Part shown: one piece after another, positions 47,819 through 57,134 of the stretch
How positions within the stretch are numbered: position 1 is the first letter of the stretch
Layout: each line of letters opens with the position of its first letter
NCBI GenBank assembly: GCA_022600955.1
Contig: JAHZJK010000023.1
Span: forward strand, 62,001 to 126,000
Source of the DNA: Gammaproteobacteria bacterium
GTDB lineage: Bacteria; Pseudomonadota; Gammaproteobacteria; Steroidobacterales; Woeseiaceae
Direction of reading: 5' to 3'
Length of the DNA: 64,000 bases
Made by a program: the position numbers and the translations under genes
Notes under the pieces: generated by a model
Databases searched by the model: none
What the model saw: only the letters and a program-made list of their open reading frames with translations
Told to the model about the DNA's origin: nothing

Positions 47819-49117
47819 CTCTATACCCAGTTTCTTGATGCGATAACGCAACTGCCGGAACGTGAGACCCAGAAGCTTCGCCGCGGCAGTCTTGTTATAG
47901 CGGGTTTTCTCTAGCGCCTCGACAATCGCCTGCCGTTGTACATCTTCGACCTGGTCTCCCAACTTGCCGGCCAGGGCACCCGGCGCTACCGTCGCGTCAG
48001 ACGAATCTCGCATCTGCAGGTCGCTGGCCCGGATCGTACCGCCGGCGCACAGCGTCACCGCTCGTTCGAGCATGTTCTCGAGCTCACGGACATTGCCAGG
48101 AAACGTATACCTGAGCAGTGCCTCGCGTGCGTCTTCATGCAGGGACGCTGACGTGTCCAGCCGCTGCAGGATGTGCTCTGCCAGCAGCATGACGTCGTCG
48201 CCGCGTTCGCGTAGCGCGGGCACACGCAGTTCTATCACGTTGATGCGGTAGTACAGATCTTCCCGAAACTCCCCGTCCGTGACCATCTGCGACAAATTCT
48301 GGTGCGTCGCAGAAAGCACGCGTACGTCTATTGATTCTTCCTGGGCTGCGCCGACGGGCCGCACGGTTTTTTCCTGGATCACGCGTAGCAGCTTGACCTG
48401 CATGGACAATGGCAGGTCGCCGATCTCGTCGAGAAACAATGTGCCGTCCTGCGCGCACTGGAACAGACCGGCCTTATCGTTTACCGCTCCTGTGAAACTG
48501 CCTTTGCGATGGCCGAAGAATTCGCTTTCCATGAGCTCCGACGGTATTGCGCCGCAGTTCACAGGTACAAACGGGCCTTCGCTTCTCGGGCCACTGTCGT
48601 GGATCAGGCGAGCAACAAGTTCCTTACCCGTGCCGGATTCCCCCGATATATGTACCGGTGCCTGCGAGCGGGCGACCTTGTCGATCATCTCGCGCAGTTC
48701 CTGCATGCGTGGCGAATCTCCAAGCAGCTTGGCTCCCTGCTGGCCAAGCGCATTGATTCGCAGCGCGTTCTCAACGATGTTGCGCAGATTGCCCAGGTCG
48801 AGTGGTTTTGAAATGAAATCAAACGCGCCGAGCTTCAGCGCCTGCACAGCCGTTTCTACATTGCCGTGCGCAGTGATGACCGCGACTGGCACGCCCTGGG
48901 CATTGCTCTGCATCCATTCAACCAGTTCGAGACCATCGCCGTCGGGCAGGCGCATATCCGTCAGGCAAATGTCGAAGTCATGCTTGGCCAACAGCGCTTT
49001 CGCGCTCGCGACGTTTTCGGCCGACTCCGTGCGGACGTCCATGCGTCCGAGCGTGAGTGTGAGGAGTTCGCATATATCCGGTTCATCATCGATGACCAGT
49101 GCCAGTGGTTGATTCAT
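47816..49117 (-). CDS. pilR: Type IV pilus response regulator PilR (NtrC family)
   Basis: PilR is the sigma-54 activator of pilA. The 433 residues comprise a receiver domain (phosphoacceptor Asp54 in LTDMRLPDG; Lys104 in SKPLDL), an AAA+ domain with Walker A GESGTGKE (159-166) and the sigma-54 loop GSFTGA (206-211), and a Fis-type helix-turn-helix at the C-terminus (KTAAAKLLGLTFRQLRYRIKKLGI). Ser for Ala in the GAFTGA loop appears usual for PilR. It overlaps pilS by four bases and directly precedes the pilA promoter. Confidence 0.95.
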   Translation of the reverse strand: MNQPLALVIDDEPDICELLTLTLGRMDVRTESAENVASAKALLAKHDFDICLTDMRLPDGDGLELVEWMQSNAQGVPVAVITAHGNVETAVQALKLGAFDFISKPLDLGNLRNIVENALRINALGQQGAKLLGDSPRMQELREMIDKVARSQAPVHISGESGTGKELVARLIHDSGPRSEGPFVPVNCGAIPSELMESEFFGHRKGSFTGAVNDKAGLFQCAQDGTLFLDEIGDLPLSMQVKLLRVIQEKTVRPVGAAQEESIDVRVLSATHQNLSQMVTDGEFREDLYYRINVIELRVPALRERGDDVMLLAEHILQRLDTSASLHEDAREALLRYTFPGNVRELENMLERAVTLCAGGTIRASDLQMRDSSDATVAPGALAGKLGDQVEDVQRQAIVEALEKTRYNKTAAAKLLGLTFRQLRYRIKKLGIE

Positions 49118-50802
49118 TTTTCTTCCTGCGCTTCCCAGCGGTCGGGATCTGCAAATACGATACGGAAGATACTGCCTCCGGCCGGCCGGTCAAGATAAAC
49201 CAGCGTTGCGCGGTTTAACTCGCACAATTCCCGAGAAATATAAAGTCCGAGCCCGGTGCCGCCGGAGCGGGCCGTAAAGAATGGTTCGAAGATCTTGTCC
49301 GCGGTTGCGGCATCAACACCAAGACCGCAATCAAGCACTTCCAGGTATGGGCGTCCCTGGCCGGGCATTCGGCCGCCCTGAATTTCGACCATGATGCCAC
49401 CCGTCTCACTGGCATACTTCACGGCGTTGTCACACAAATTCCATAAGACCTGCCGCAGGTGACTTCTGTCGATCCGGGCTTCCAGCTCCGCAGGCACATC
49501 CCTGATCGTGAACTCGCCTTCCTGCAATTCAAGCGTGCGGGTGAATTCGTCCGCGAATTCGTCAAGCCAGCTTTTTAGCCGCAGCAACTCCGGCCGACTG
49601 GATTCACGTCGCGAGAGTTGCAATACGTTGTCGATGATATGGCTGACGCGACCTGAATGCGTTTGAATGATCTCGGTCAGGCGAACGTCATCGTCGGTCA
49701 GGCCCTTGGACTCACCCAGCAACTGAGCTGCATGACTCATGGCGCCTACAGGGTTACGAATTTCGTGTGCGATTGAGGCGCTCAAACGCCCCAGTGATGC
49801 AAGTTTTGATTGCTGCACGCGTGCATTCATGAGGCTTGCGTCTTCGAGGAAGATCAGGATTGGACCATCGCGCTGGCCCTCGGTGCCGAGCGGCGCGAGA
49901 TGTGCTGTTACGCGAGCGTTGTCACCCTCGGTTATGAGCGTAAATTCAGGATGGGACGAGACCCCCATGTCCTTGCGCCAGCCCAGCAGGTACGCAGCCA
50001 GCGGTTCGAACACCTCGCTGAGCGGTGTTCCGGCGATGCTGTTGCCCGTGCCCAGCAACCCGATAGCGGAACTGTTGATCAGGCGCAGCGCATTGCTCGC
50101 ATCAACCACGACGATACTCTCGCGCAGGTGCTGCACGATGTACTCGTTCAGTTCCGAGAGGTTCTTGAGGTCGACGCCGAACTGCCTGACCAATGCTTCG
50201 CTCGTCTGAATACGTCGTGCGAGCGGCTGCACCATGAGCGACACGATCAGGATTACGCCGCTGAGAATGCCGGCCGCCGGATAATTGGTCAGCCGTGATA
50301 CACCGAAAAAATGCGTATAAGCCTGCTCGCCGAGGATGACAAATGTCGTCACGACGGCCAGTACCGCTGAAACCGGTCCGGGCAGAATCAGGCTGCCTGC
50401 ACCGACGAAAATGATGAGTAAGCCGCCGAGCCCGCTGGATATGCCGCCGCTGGCATTCATCAGCAGGGTAATCGCGACGATATCGACGATGAGTTGAGTG
50501 ACACCCAGGGCCTGTTCCGGCACCCACCTCTGGCGCAATGAAAATGCGGACAGGATCGCAAATACGAGATAGCCGGTGGCCGTAGCTGAGAATAGCGTGG
50601 GCCTGATGTCACCAAAGAAACGCGACTCCGAACTGACGGCGAACAACAGCAATAGAGTTACCGCCACGAGCAGTCGAAACGCGTTGAGCGTCGTGAGAAC
50701 CCGTAGCCCGAGCTCGGGCTCGTCGGTTGCTCTTTGTATCAGTGCATCCCGACTGCCGCGGAAGGTCCGTTTCAGGGGAGCCTCGGTTTGTGCCTGATTC
50801 AT
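49114..50802 (-). CDS. pilS: Type IV pilus sensor histidine kinase PilS
   Basis: PilS senses pilin level in the inner membrane and controls PilR phosphorylation. The 562 residues have six predicted membrane helices in the first 195, a PAS-like domain (about 215-325), HisKA with His346 in SIAHEIRNPVGAMS, and an HATPase domain with LWNLCDNAVKYA (N box), LDCGLGVDAA (G1) and GGTGLGLYIS (G2). This matches PilS of Pseudomonas in layout and length. The gene heads the pilSR unit and is divergent from sucC, with 111 bases between starts. Confidence 0.94.
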   Translation of the reverse strand: MNQAQTEAPLKRTFRGSRDALIQRATDEPELGLRVLTTLNAFRLLVAVTLLLLFAVSSESRFFGDIRPTLFSATATGYLVFAILSAFSLRQRWVPEQALGVTQLIVDIVAITLLMNASGGISSGLGGLLIIFVGAGSLILPGPVSAVLAVVTTFVILGEQAYTHFFGVSRLTNYPAAGILSGVILIVSLMVQPLARRIQTSEALVRQFGVDLKNLSELNEYIVQHLRESIVVVDASNALRLINSSAIGLLGTGNSIAGTPLSEVFEPLAAYLLGWRKDMGVSSHPEFTLITEGDNARVTAHLAPLGTEGQRDGPILIFLEDASLMNARVQQSKLASLGRLSASIAHEIRNPVGAMSHAAQLLGESKGLTDDDVRLTEIIQTHSGRVSHIIDNVLQLSRRESSRPELLRLKSWLDEFADEFTRTLELQEGEFTIRDVPAELEARIDRSHLRQVLWNLCDNAVKYASETGGIMVEIQGGRMPGQGRPYLEVLDCGLGVDAATADKIFEPFFTARSGGTGLGLYISRELCELNRATLVYLDRPAGGSIFRIVFADPDRWEAQEEK

Positions 50803-50913
50803 GGGCGAATTGTAGACTGATTATGGACATGGGTCCCGCAAACATACAAAATACATCGCTGTTTTCGCGTCGACCGCGAAGATCTCTCTCGCCAACAGAA
50901 AGACCAATAACTA

Positions 50914-52074
50914 ATGAATCTTCACGAATACCAATCGAAACGATTGTTCGCCGATTACGGCATCACGGTTCCGCGCGGCATCCCCGCAGAAAATTCTGAC
51001 GATGCCGTCAAAGCGGCGCAGACCCTGGGCGGTGACCTGTGGGTCGTCAAAGCACAGGCTCACACGGGTGGTCGCGGTAAGGCCGGCGGCGTCAAGCTCG
51101 CAAAGACACTTGATGAAGTGCGCGAGTTCAGCGATGAAATGCTCGGCATGACGCTCGTGACCTATCAGACGGGCCCGGACGGACTGCCTGTCAACGTTGT
51201 CTATATAGAAGAAGGTTCACAGATCGAGCGCGAGTTGTACCTGAGCATGCTGGTTGATCGCGAAGTCAGCCGCATCTCCTTTATTGCGTCTGCGGCCGGC
51301 GGTATGGACATCGAGCAGGTCGCGGCGGAAACACCTGAAAAAATCTTCTCGATCGCTGTTGCGCCTGACGCGGGTCTGCAGGACTACCAGGCACGCCAGC
51401 TGGCATTTGGCCTCGGCCTCAACAAGAAGCAAATGTTCCAGTTTGGCGATCTCGTGAAGAAGCTCTACCAGTTGTACCTCGATACTGACGCGAGCCTGAT
51501 CGAAGTTAATCCGTTGATTACCAACACGGATGGCGACGTAATCGCACTGGATGGCAAGATCAACGTGGATGGCAGTGCAATGTTTCGCCAGGCGGCGATT
51601 GCAGAGTTGCGGGATCCCAGCCAGGAAGACGATGCGGAGCGCAAAGCGGCGGAACATGATCTCAATTACGTGTCGCTCGACGGCAATATTGCCTGCATGG
51701 TAAATGGTGCGGGTCTTGCGATGGCAACGATGGACCTGATCAAACTGCATGGCGGCGACCCGGCGAACTTCCTCGATGTCGGCGGTGGTGCGACCGCTGA
51801 GCGCGTTGCGGCTGCATTCAAACTGATCCTGTCAAACGACAAGGTGTCAGCGATACTCGTGAATATTTTCGGCGGAATTGTACGTTGCGACGATATCGCG
51901 GCAGGCATTATCAGCGCGGTTAAGGAAGTTGGAGTGAGCGTTCCCGTGGTCGTGCGACTGGAAGGGACCAATGTAGAAAAAGGGCGCGAGCTGCTGGCGA
52001 ACAGCGGGCTCGATATTATCGCCGCGGACGATCTTACCGACGCTGCCAAGAAAGCGGTTGCCTCGGCAGCCTGA
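50914..52074 (+). CDS. sucC: Succinyl-CoA synthetase (ADP-forming) beta subunit
   Basis: SucC is the ATP-grasp subunit that, with SucD, converts succinyl-CoA to succinate with ATP formation in the TCA cycle. The 386 residues (E. coli 388) begin [17 protein letters not shown] and contain [48 protein letters not shown] and [27 protein letters not shown] hairpin lies in the 5' region. The 2-oxoglutarate dehydrogenase genes usually upstream are not here. Confidence 0.97.
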   Translation: MNLHEYQSKRLFADYGITVPRGIPAENSDDAVKAAQTLGGDLWVVKAQAHTGGRGKAGGVKLAKTLDEVREFSDEMLGMTLVTYQTGPDGLPVNVVYIEEGSQIERELYLSMLVDREVSRISFIASAAGGMDIEQVAAETPEKIFSIAVAPDAGLQDYQARQLAFGLGLNKKQMFQFGDLVKKLYQLYLDTDASLIEVNPLITNTDGDVIALDGKINVDGSAMFRQAAIAELRDPSQEDDAERKAAEHDLNYVSLDGNIACMVNGAGLAMATMDLIKLHGGDPANFLDVGGGATAERVAAAFKLILSNDKVSAILVNIFGGIVRCDDIAAGIISAVKEVGVSVPVVVRLEGTNVEKGRELLANSGLDIIAADDLTDAAKKAVASAA

Positions 52075-52087
52075 CGGACAAAAATTA

Positions 52088-52960
52088 ATGAGCATTTTGG
52101 TTAATAAAGAAAGCAAGATTATCTGTCAGGGCATCACTGGCAATCAGGGTTCGTTCCACACGGAACAGTGCATCGAGTATGGCAGCAATGTCGTCGGCGG
52201 CGTTACGCCGGGACGCGGCGGCTCGGAGCATCTGGGCGTGCCGGTTTACAACACCATGCGCGAAGCAGTTGCCGATACGGCTGCAGATGTCAGCATGATC
52301 TATGTGCCGCCGCCATTCGCAGCGGATGCGATTCTGGAAGCGGCAGACTCCGGTGTCAGCCTGATCGTGTGCATCACCGAAGGCATACCGGTCAATGACA
52401 TGGTGAAAGTGAAATCTGCTCTGCGCGATCATGATTGTCGCCTGATCGGCCCGAATTGCCCGGGCATTATCACGCCGGAAGAGTGCAAGATCGGCATCAT
52501 GCCTGGTTTCATTCATCAAAAAGGTCGGATCGGCGTTGTTTCCCGCTCCGGCACGCTCACCTACGAGGCGGTCTATCAGACTACGACTAACGGTCTCGGT
52601 CAGAGCACCTGCATCGGCATCGGCGGCGACCCGGTTCGTGGCATGAATTTCATCGACTGCCTCGAGCTGTTCGAGGAAGATGCGGATACAGACGGCATCA
52701 TCATGGTTGGCGAAATTGGTGGCACTGACGAAGAGGCTGCCGCTGAGTTCATCAAGAGCAATGTGAGCAAGCCTGTTGTGGCATACATCGCCGGTGTCAC
52801 CGCACCTCCGGGTAAGCGCATGGGCCATGCCGGCGCTATTATTGCTGGCGGCAAAGGTACAGCGGAAGACAAATTCAAGGCGCTGGATGCAGCTGGTGTC
52901 GCAACCGTGCGGTCTCCGGCAGAGCTGGGCTCGCGAATGAAGGAAGTTATCGGCGGCTGA
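52088..52960 (+). CDS. sucD: Succinyl-CoA synthetase alpha subunit
   Basis: SucD binds CoA and carries the phospho-histidine intermediate. From ATG 52088 it is 290 aa (E. coli 289), starting [24 protein letters not shown]. The active-site histidine lies in [20 protein letters not shown], and the CoA-binding segment is [17 protein letters not shown]. It is 13 bases behind sucC, so they form an operon. Confidence 0.97.
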   Translation: MSILVNKESKIICQGITGNQGSFHTEQCIEYGSNVVGGVTPGRGGSEHLGVPVYNTMREAVADTAADVSMIYVPPPFAADAILEAADSGVSLIVCITEGIPVNDMVKVKSALRDHDCRLIGPNCPGIITPEECKIGIMPGFIHQKGRIGVVSRSGTLTYEAVYQTTTNGLGQSTCIGIGGDPVRGMNFIDCLELFEEDADTDGIIMVGEIGGTDEEAAAEFIKSNVSKPVVAYIAGVTAPPGKRMGHAGAIIAGGKGTAEDKFKALDAAGVATVRSPAELGSRMKEVIGG

Positions 52961-52985
52961 GCTTGCGGCGACGCCGGAATCGACG

Positions 52986-54623
52986 ATGGACCAAACAGTC
53001 AAAGTCGCGCTGGCGCAGCTTGATCTCACGGTGGGTGCGGTTGCGCACAATGCCGATAAGATCATCGCCAGTGCGAGCCGCGCCCGTGACGAACTGCGTG
53101 CGGACCTTGTCGTTTTCCCCGAACTCAGTGTGTGCGGTTACCCACCCGAAGACCTGTTGCTTCACGCAGGCCTGCGCGACGGGGTTGAAAGCGCCGTCCG
53201 GAACATCCGTGACAGTGTTTTCGGTATAGCGATTCTCATCGGCTTCCCTGAATACGAGGCTGACGACATCTACAATTCCTGTGCGGTTTTTGAGGATGGC
53301 AAAGTCGTTGCACATTACCGCAAGCACCTGTTGCCGAATTACAGCGTATTTGATGAGAAACGCTATTTCACCGAGGGCAAGGATGCGTCGGTCTTCACAC
53401 TCAAGGGTATCCGCATCGGACTCAATATCTGTGAGGACGTCTGGAGCCCTGCGCCGATAGCTGCGGCTCGAACGGCAGGCGCTGAGTGTGTCATCGCTAT
53501 CAATGGTTCACCGTATGAGCTGGCGAGCCAGGCGAATCGTGAGGCAGAAGTGCAGCGCCGAATCGGTGAAGCTCGTGTTCCGGTTGTTTACGTCAATATG
53601 GTCGGTGGCCAGGACGAGCTGGTATTTGACGGTGGATCATTCGTCATGGCTGCGGACGGCGAAATCGCGTTCCGCGCACCCGCTTTCGACGAAGGTCTGC
53701 ATTGTGTAGCACTGACTGGCACCGTGAGAGGTGTAGTGCCCGAGGCCGGCCAGATCGCAAATTCGTCGCAAGACGAAGCGCGAATATACAAAGCGCTCGT
53801 AACGGGTACGCGCGACTACATTAACAAGCACGGCTTTCCAGGCGTCATCCTGGGACTGTCCGGAGGCATCGACTCGGCACTGGTCGCCACGATAGCCTGC
53901 GACGCGATCGGCGCTGACAGGGTGCGCGCCGTAATGATGCCGTTTCGGTATACGTCCAACATGAGCCAGGAGGACGCGGCGCAGCAGGCAGCAGCACTCG
54001 GCATTCGCTACGACGTCATTCCGATCGAACCAATGTACGAAGCGACTATCACGCAGCTGCAACCGGTTCTCGGTGACAGCGAACCGGACGCGACCGAGGA
54101 GAATATCCAGGCACGTTGCCGTGGTTTGCTGCTCATGGCTATATCCAACAAGACCGGCCGAATGCTGCTGACAACGGGCAACAAGAGTGAGATGGCCGTT
54201 GGTTATGCGACTCTCTACGGTGACATGGCCGGGGGTTTTGCGCCGATCAAGGACTGCAGCAAGACGCTGGTTTATCGGTTGGCTCGCTATCGCAATACAC
54301 TGGGCGACGCCATTCCGGAACGCGTGATTACGCGACCACCGTCCGCTGAATTGCGTCCCGACCAGAAAGACAGTGATTCATTGCCCGATTACGATGTGCT
54401 GGACCCGATTCTCGAGGCGTTCATCGAGGAGGACCTGTCAGTCGCCGAAATCACCGCGCGCGGCTACGACAGAGACACGGTTATTCGCATCCTGGGAATG
54501 GTCAAGCGCAATGAGTACAAACGACGCCAGGCTCCGCCGGGGGTGCGTATCAGCGGTCGTGCTTTTGGCCGAGACTGGCGATATCCGATTACCTCGGGAT
54601 ATCGCTTTCCTACAGAATCCTGA
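52986..54623 (+). CDS. nadE: Glutamine-dependent NAD+ synthetase
   Basis: NadE amidates nicotinate adenine dinucleotide to NAD+. The 545-residue two-domain form has an N-terminal nitrilase-type glutaminase (Glu46, Lys113, Cys149 in NICEDVW) and a C-terminal PP-loop synthetase (SGGIDSAL, 292-299; KSEMAVGYATLYGDMAGG). It therefore uses glutamine, unlike the short ammonia-dependent form in E. coli. It lies 25 bases after sucD and converges with bamD. Confidence 0.96.
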   Translation: MDQTVKVALAQLDLTVGAVAHNADKIIASASRARDELRADLVVFPELSVCGYPPEDLLLHAGLRDGVESAVRNIRDSVFGIAILIGFPEYEADDIYNSCAVFEDGKVVAHYRKHLLPNYSVFDEKRYFTEGKDASVFTLKGIRIGLNICEDVWSPAPIAAARTAGAECVIAINGSPYELASQANREAEVQRRIGEARVPVVYVNMVGGQDELVFDGGSFVMAADGEIAFRAPAFDEGLHCVALTGTVRGVVPEAGQIANSSQDEARIYKALVTGTRDYINKHGFPGVILGLSGGIDSALVATIACDAIGADRVRAVMMPFRYTSNMSQEDAAQQAAALGIRYDVIPIEPMYEATITQLQPVLGDSEPDATEENIQARCRGLLLMAISNKTGRMLLTTGNKSEMAVGYATLYGDMAGGFAPIKDCSKTLVYRLARYRNTLGDAIPERVITRPPSAELRPDQKDSDSLPDYDVLDPILEAFIEEDLSVAEITARGYDRDTVIRILGMVKRNEYKRRQAPPGVRISGRAFGRDWRYPITSGYRFPTES

Positions 54624-54637
54624 CGAAGCCTCGGACG

Positions 54638-55402
54638 CTAAGGAAAATTCGACGCCATCACTTTGCGCGCGTCGGCGGCAAGGTCTGCCATACCGAGTGC
54701 GTCGTAGGCTTCTATCATGATGCGCAGTGACTCTTCATTAGCCGGCGAACCGTTGTATTCCTCTAACGCCGTCTTGGCGCGATTGGCGGCCGCAACATAG
54801 GCACCGCGCCGGAGATAATAGTCAGCAACGTGATTCTCGTATGTCGACATGCGGTTCTTGATTGCAATGATGCGTTGTTCGGCATCGGGTGCATACTCAC
54901 TGTTCGGGAAACGTTCAACGAGCCGCCGCAACGTTGAATATGCCAGGTCGACGTCTTCAGGCGGTCGGGTCGTAATATCACGCCGGAACCAGCGCTCCAG
55001 GATGCCAGGATCGTTTTCGAAAAAAGCCAGAGCCTTGATATAGAGCGCGTAGTCGACCTGTGGATGAATCGGGTTTTCCTGCATGAAGGTGTCGGCGGCA
55101 TCGATTGCCTGCTCTTTGCTGCCTCGCTGGTAGTAAGCGTGCATCAGTTCGAGCTGAATCTGGCGCGACAGGTCACTGAACGGATAGCGCGCCTGGATAG
55201 CTTCAAAAATCTGGATGCCTTTGGCATAGTTTTTGCGCAGGATCGAGGTCTGTGCGAGCTCGTAGGCTTCGCTGAGATCCTGTATCTGAGTGCGTTCTTC
55301 AGATTTGCTGGCGCAGGCTGCGATTGCGCAGGCGACGACTGTTATGGTCGTCAGACGCAGGTAGCGATTGGTAAAAATTGTCATTGTCAGGCTGGAGTGC
55401 AT
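54638..55402 (-). CDS. bamD: Outer-membrane assembly lipoprotein BamD
   Basis: BamD is the essential lipoprotein of the BAM complex. The chosen start (ATG 55402) gives 254 aa with a lipobox AIAAC and five TPR-like helical pairs, including YELAQTSILRKNYAKGIQIFEAIQARYPFSDLSRQIQLEL in pieces typical for BamD (ComL). The frame is open up to 55498, but a -10-like TATACT (55460-55455 on the minus strand) would fall inside that extension, and lipoprotein leaders are short. ATG 55384 is also possible. It is divergent from rluD, the same arrangement as in E. coli. Confidence 0.92.
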   Translation of the reverse strand: MHSSLTMTIFTNRYLRLTTITVVACAIAACASKSEERTQIQDLSEAYELAQTSILRKNYAKGIQIFEAIQARYPFSDLSRQIQLELMHAYYQRGSKEQAIDAADTFMQENPIHPQVDYALYIKALAFFENDPGILERWFRRDITTRPPEDVDLAYSTLRRLVERFPNSEYAPDAEQRIIAIKNRMSTYENHVADYYLRRGAYVAAANRAKTALEEYNGSPANEESLRIMIEAYDALGMADLAADARKVMASNFP

Positions 55403-55480
55403 ATTTTCGTCTTTTAGCATGGCCATTTGGCGGCCAGATCGATCAAGGTCGGCGAGTATACCGTAAACTCCGCGATATCT

Positions 55481-56434
55481 ATGAGCATCGAAAAACAAAC
55501 TTTAGCAGTTCCCGAGGAGCTCGCTGGCCTGAGATTGGACCAAGCGCTGGCGCGGATGTTTCCTGATTATTCGAGAAGCCGACTCAAGGACTGGCTAATC
55601 GCCGGTTCAATCGTGGTTGAGGGTGGTCCGAAACGTCCACGCGATGCGGTTTCCGGTGGGGAAATCGTGATCTTCGAGCCGCAGGCTGAAGTTGAAGTGC
55701 AAGCCGAGGCTGAGCCAATGTCTCTCGAAATCGTGCACGAGGACGACGACCTGCTGGTCGTGAACAAACCTGCCGGTCTTGTTGTACACCCGGGCGCAGG
55801 TAATGCTGCGGGCACCCTGATGAATGGTCTGCTGCACCACGTGCCGGCACTTGAAGAGATTCCGCGGGCCGGAATTATTCATCGACTGGACAAGGATACC
55901 AGTGGCCTGCTGCTGGTCGCCAAAACCCTGACGGCACACACGGCGCTGGTGCGTCTGCTTGCCGAGCGAGATATTTCCAGGCACTACCTCGCCGTTTGCA
56001 CGGGTGTCCTCACAGGGGGCGGTACGATCAACGAGCCCATTGCGCGGCACCCGGTCGATCGAAAACGCATGAGCGTGCAGCAAAGTGGCAAGCACGCCGT
56101 GACCCACTACACAGTCAAAGAGCGTTTCCGCGCGTTCACTTATGTTGACGTGAAACTCGAGACTGGCCGCACGCACCAGATTCGAGTGCACTTCGCCCAC
56201 CGCCGCCATGCGCTGGTCGGAGACCAGACTTATGGCGGTCGACTGGCATTGCCAAAGGCAGCGACGGAGCACCTGATTGTCGCGCTGAGGCGCTTCAAGC
56301 GGCAGGCACTGCATGCGACGCGGCTGGCATTTATTCACCCTGTATCCGGGGCGGTGATGGATTTCTGCGTCGCGCCTCCGCAGGACTTTGCGGATCTGCT
56401 CATCGTCATGCGCGAAGACCGCGATGCCAGGTAA
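55481..56434 (+). CDS. rluD: 23S rRNA pseudouridine(1911/1915/1917) synthase RluD
   Basis: RluD makes three pseudouridines in helix 69 of 23S rRNA. From ATG 55481 the 317 residues include an N-terminal S4 RNA-binding domain (about 14-70), an acidic linker, and the RluA-type catalytic domain with HRLDKDTSGLLLVAK (catalytic Asp137) and LETGRTHQIRVHFAH. The frame extends 18 codons upstream without a better start. Its 3' end overlaps pgeF by 11 bases, and the rluD-pgeF-clpB order is conserved in gammaproteobacteria. Confidence 0.95.
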   Translation: MSIEKQTLAVPEELAGLRLDQALARMFPDYSRSRLKDWLIAGSIVVEGGPKRPRDAVSGGEIVIFEPQAEVEVQAEAEPMSLEIVHEDDDLLVVNKPAGLVVHPGAGNAAGTLMNGLLHHVPALEEIPRAGIIHRLDKDTSGLLLVAKTLTAHTALVRLLAERDISRHYLAVCTGVLTGGGTINEPIARHPVDRKRMSVQQSGKHAVTHYTVKERFRAFTYVDVKLETGRTHQIRVHFAHRRHALVGDQTYGGRLALPKAATEHLIVALRRFKRQALHATRLAFIHPVSGAVMDFCVAPPQDFADLLIVMREDRDAR

Positions 56435-57071
56435 CTGGATAACAGCAGACTGGCCGGCGCCGGCGGGCGTGGTTGCCGGGACGACGACGCGGACAGGCGA
56501 CTTGGCGGAGCTCGCGCTGGCTGCGACGCCATGCTGGCTGAACCAGGTGCATGGTGCCGAGGTAGTTGCGGCCAGCAACCATGACGCTCCGCCAAGTGCA
56601 GACGCGTCAGTCAGTCGTTCACGTGACATGTCCTGCGTGATTCGTACGGCGGACTGCCTGCCTGTGTTGTTGTGTGCTGTAGACGGCAGTTGTATCGCCG
56701 CGGCACACGCGGGCTGGCGCGGGCTGGCCGCGGGCGTGATCGAGAACACTGTTGAAAAAATGGCGGCGGCCGATACAGAGGTCATGGCCTGGCTCGGCCC
56801 GGCGATTTCGCAGGCCTGTTTCGAGGTGGGTGGCGAGGTACGTGAGGCATTCGTCGGAGTTGATGCGGCTGCGGAGTCCTGTTTTCAGGCCAATGAACGC
56901 AGACGATACCAGGCGGACCTGTACGGGCTGGCACGGCAGCGGCTGGCTCGAGCAGGTATTACGAAGGTATTCGGTGGCGGCCTTTGTACCTACTCGGACA
57001 GCGAGCGTTTCTTTTCGTATCGCCGCGATGCGGACTGCGGCCGGATGATCAGTTTTATCGCCTTGAAATAG
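56424..57071 (+). CDS. pgeF: Peptidoglycan editing factor PgeF (YfiH, laccase-like domain), short form
   Basis: PgeF hydrolyses wrongly made UDP-MurNAc-L-Ser to keep L-Ala in peptidoglycan. The 215 residues keep the three metal/catalytic residues: His43 (QVHG), Cys78 (RTADCLP) and His95 (HAGWRG). The usual N-terminal stretch between the first strand and WLNQVHG (the NLG-x-HVGDD segment, about 30 residues) is missing: TTTRTGDLAELALAATPCWL joins directly. The family is normally about 240-250 aa. A heat-shock-type promoter for clpB begins within its last codons. Confidence 0.9.
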   Translation: MPGNWITADWPAPAGVVAGTTTRTGDLAELALAATPCWLNQVHGAEVVAASNHDAPPSADASVSRSRDMSCVIRTADCLPVLLCAVDGSCIAAAHAGWRGLAAGVIENTVEKMAAADTEVMAWLGPAISQACFEVGGEVREAFVGVDAAAESCFQANERRRYQADLYGLARQRLARAGITKVFGGGLCTYSDSERFFSYRRDADCGRMISFIALK

Positions 57072-57090
57072 CCGCCGATGCCTCAATTTA
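57062..57090 (+). promoter_or_regulatory. Probable sigma-32 (heat-shock) promoter of clpB
   Basis: CTTGAAA (57062-57068), 12 bases, then CCTCAATTTA (57081-57090) resembles the RpoH consensus CTTGAAA-N11-16-CCCCATNT. It overlaps the pgeF stop codon and would start transcription about 40 bases before clpB, as for E. coli clpB. Confidence 0.6.
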
Positions 57091-57134
57091 AAGGGCAATT
57101 CGAGATTTCGCCGTTTTAGGCGCGGGGTATTCCA

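Noticed and set aside
47816-49117. GSFTGA instead of GAFTGA in PilR as a functional defect
   Set aside because: The same Ser appears, from memory, in Pseudomonas PilR, so it is probably normal for the family.
55607-56785. A 392-codon minus-strand frame
   Set aside because: It is antisense to rluD and pgeF, both solid genes; no recognisable motif.
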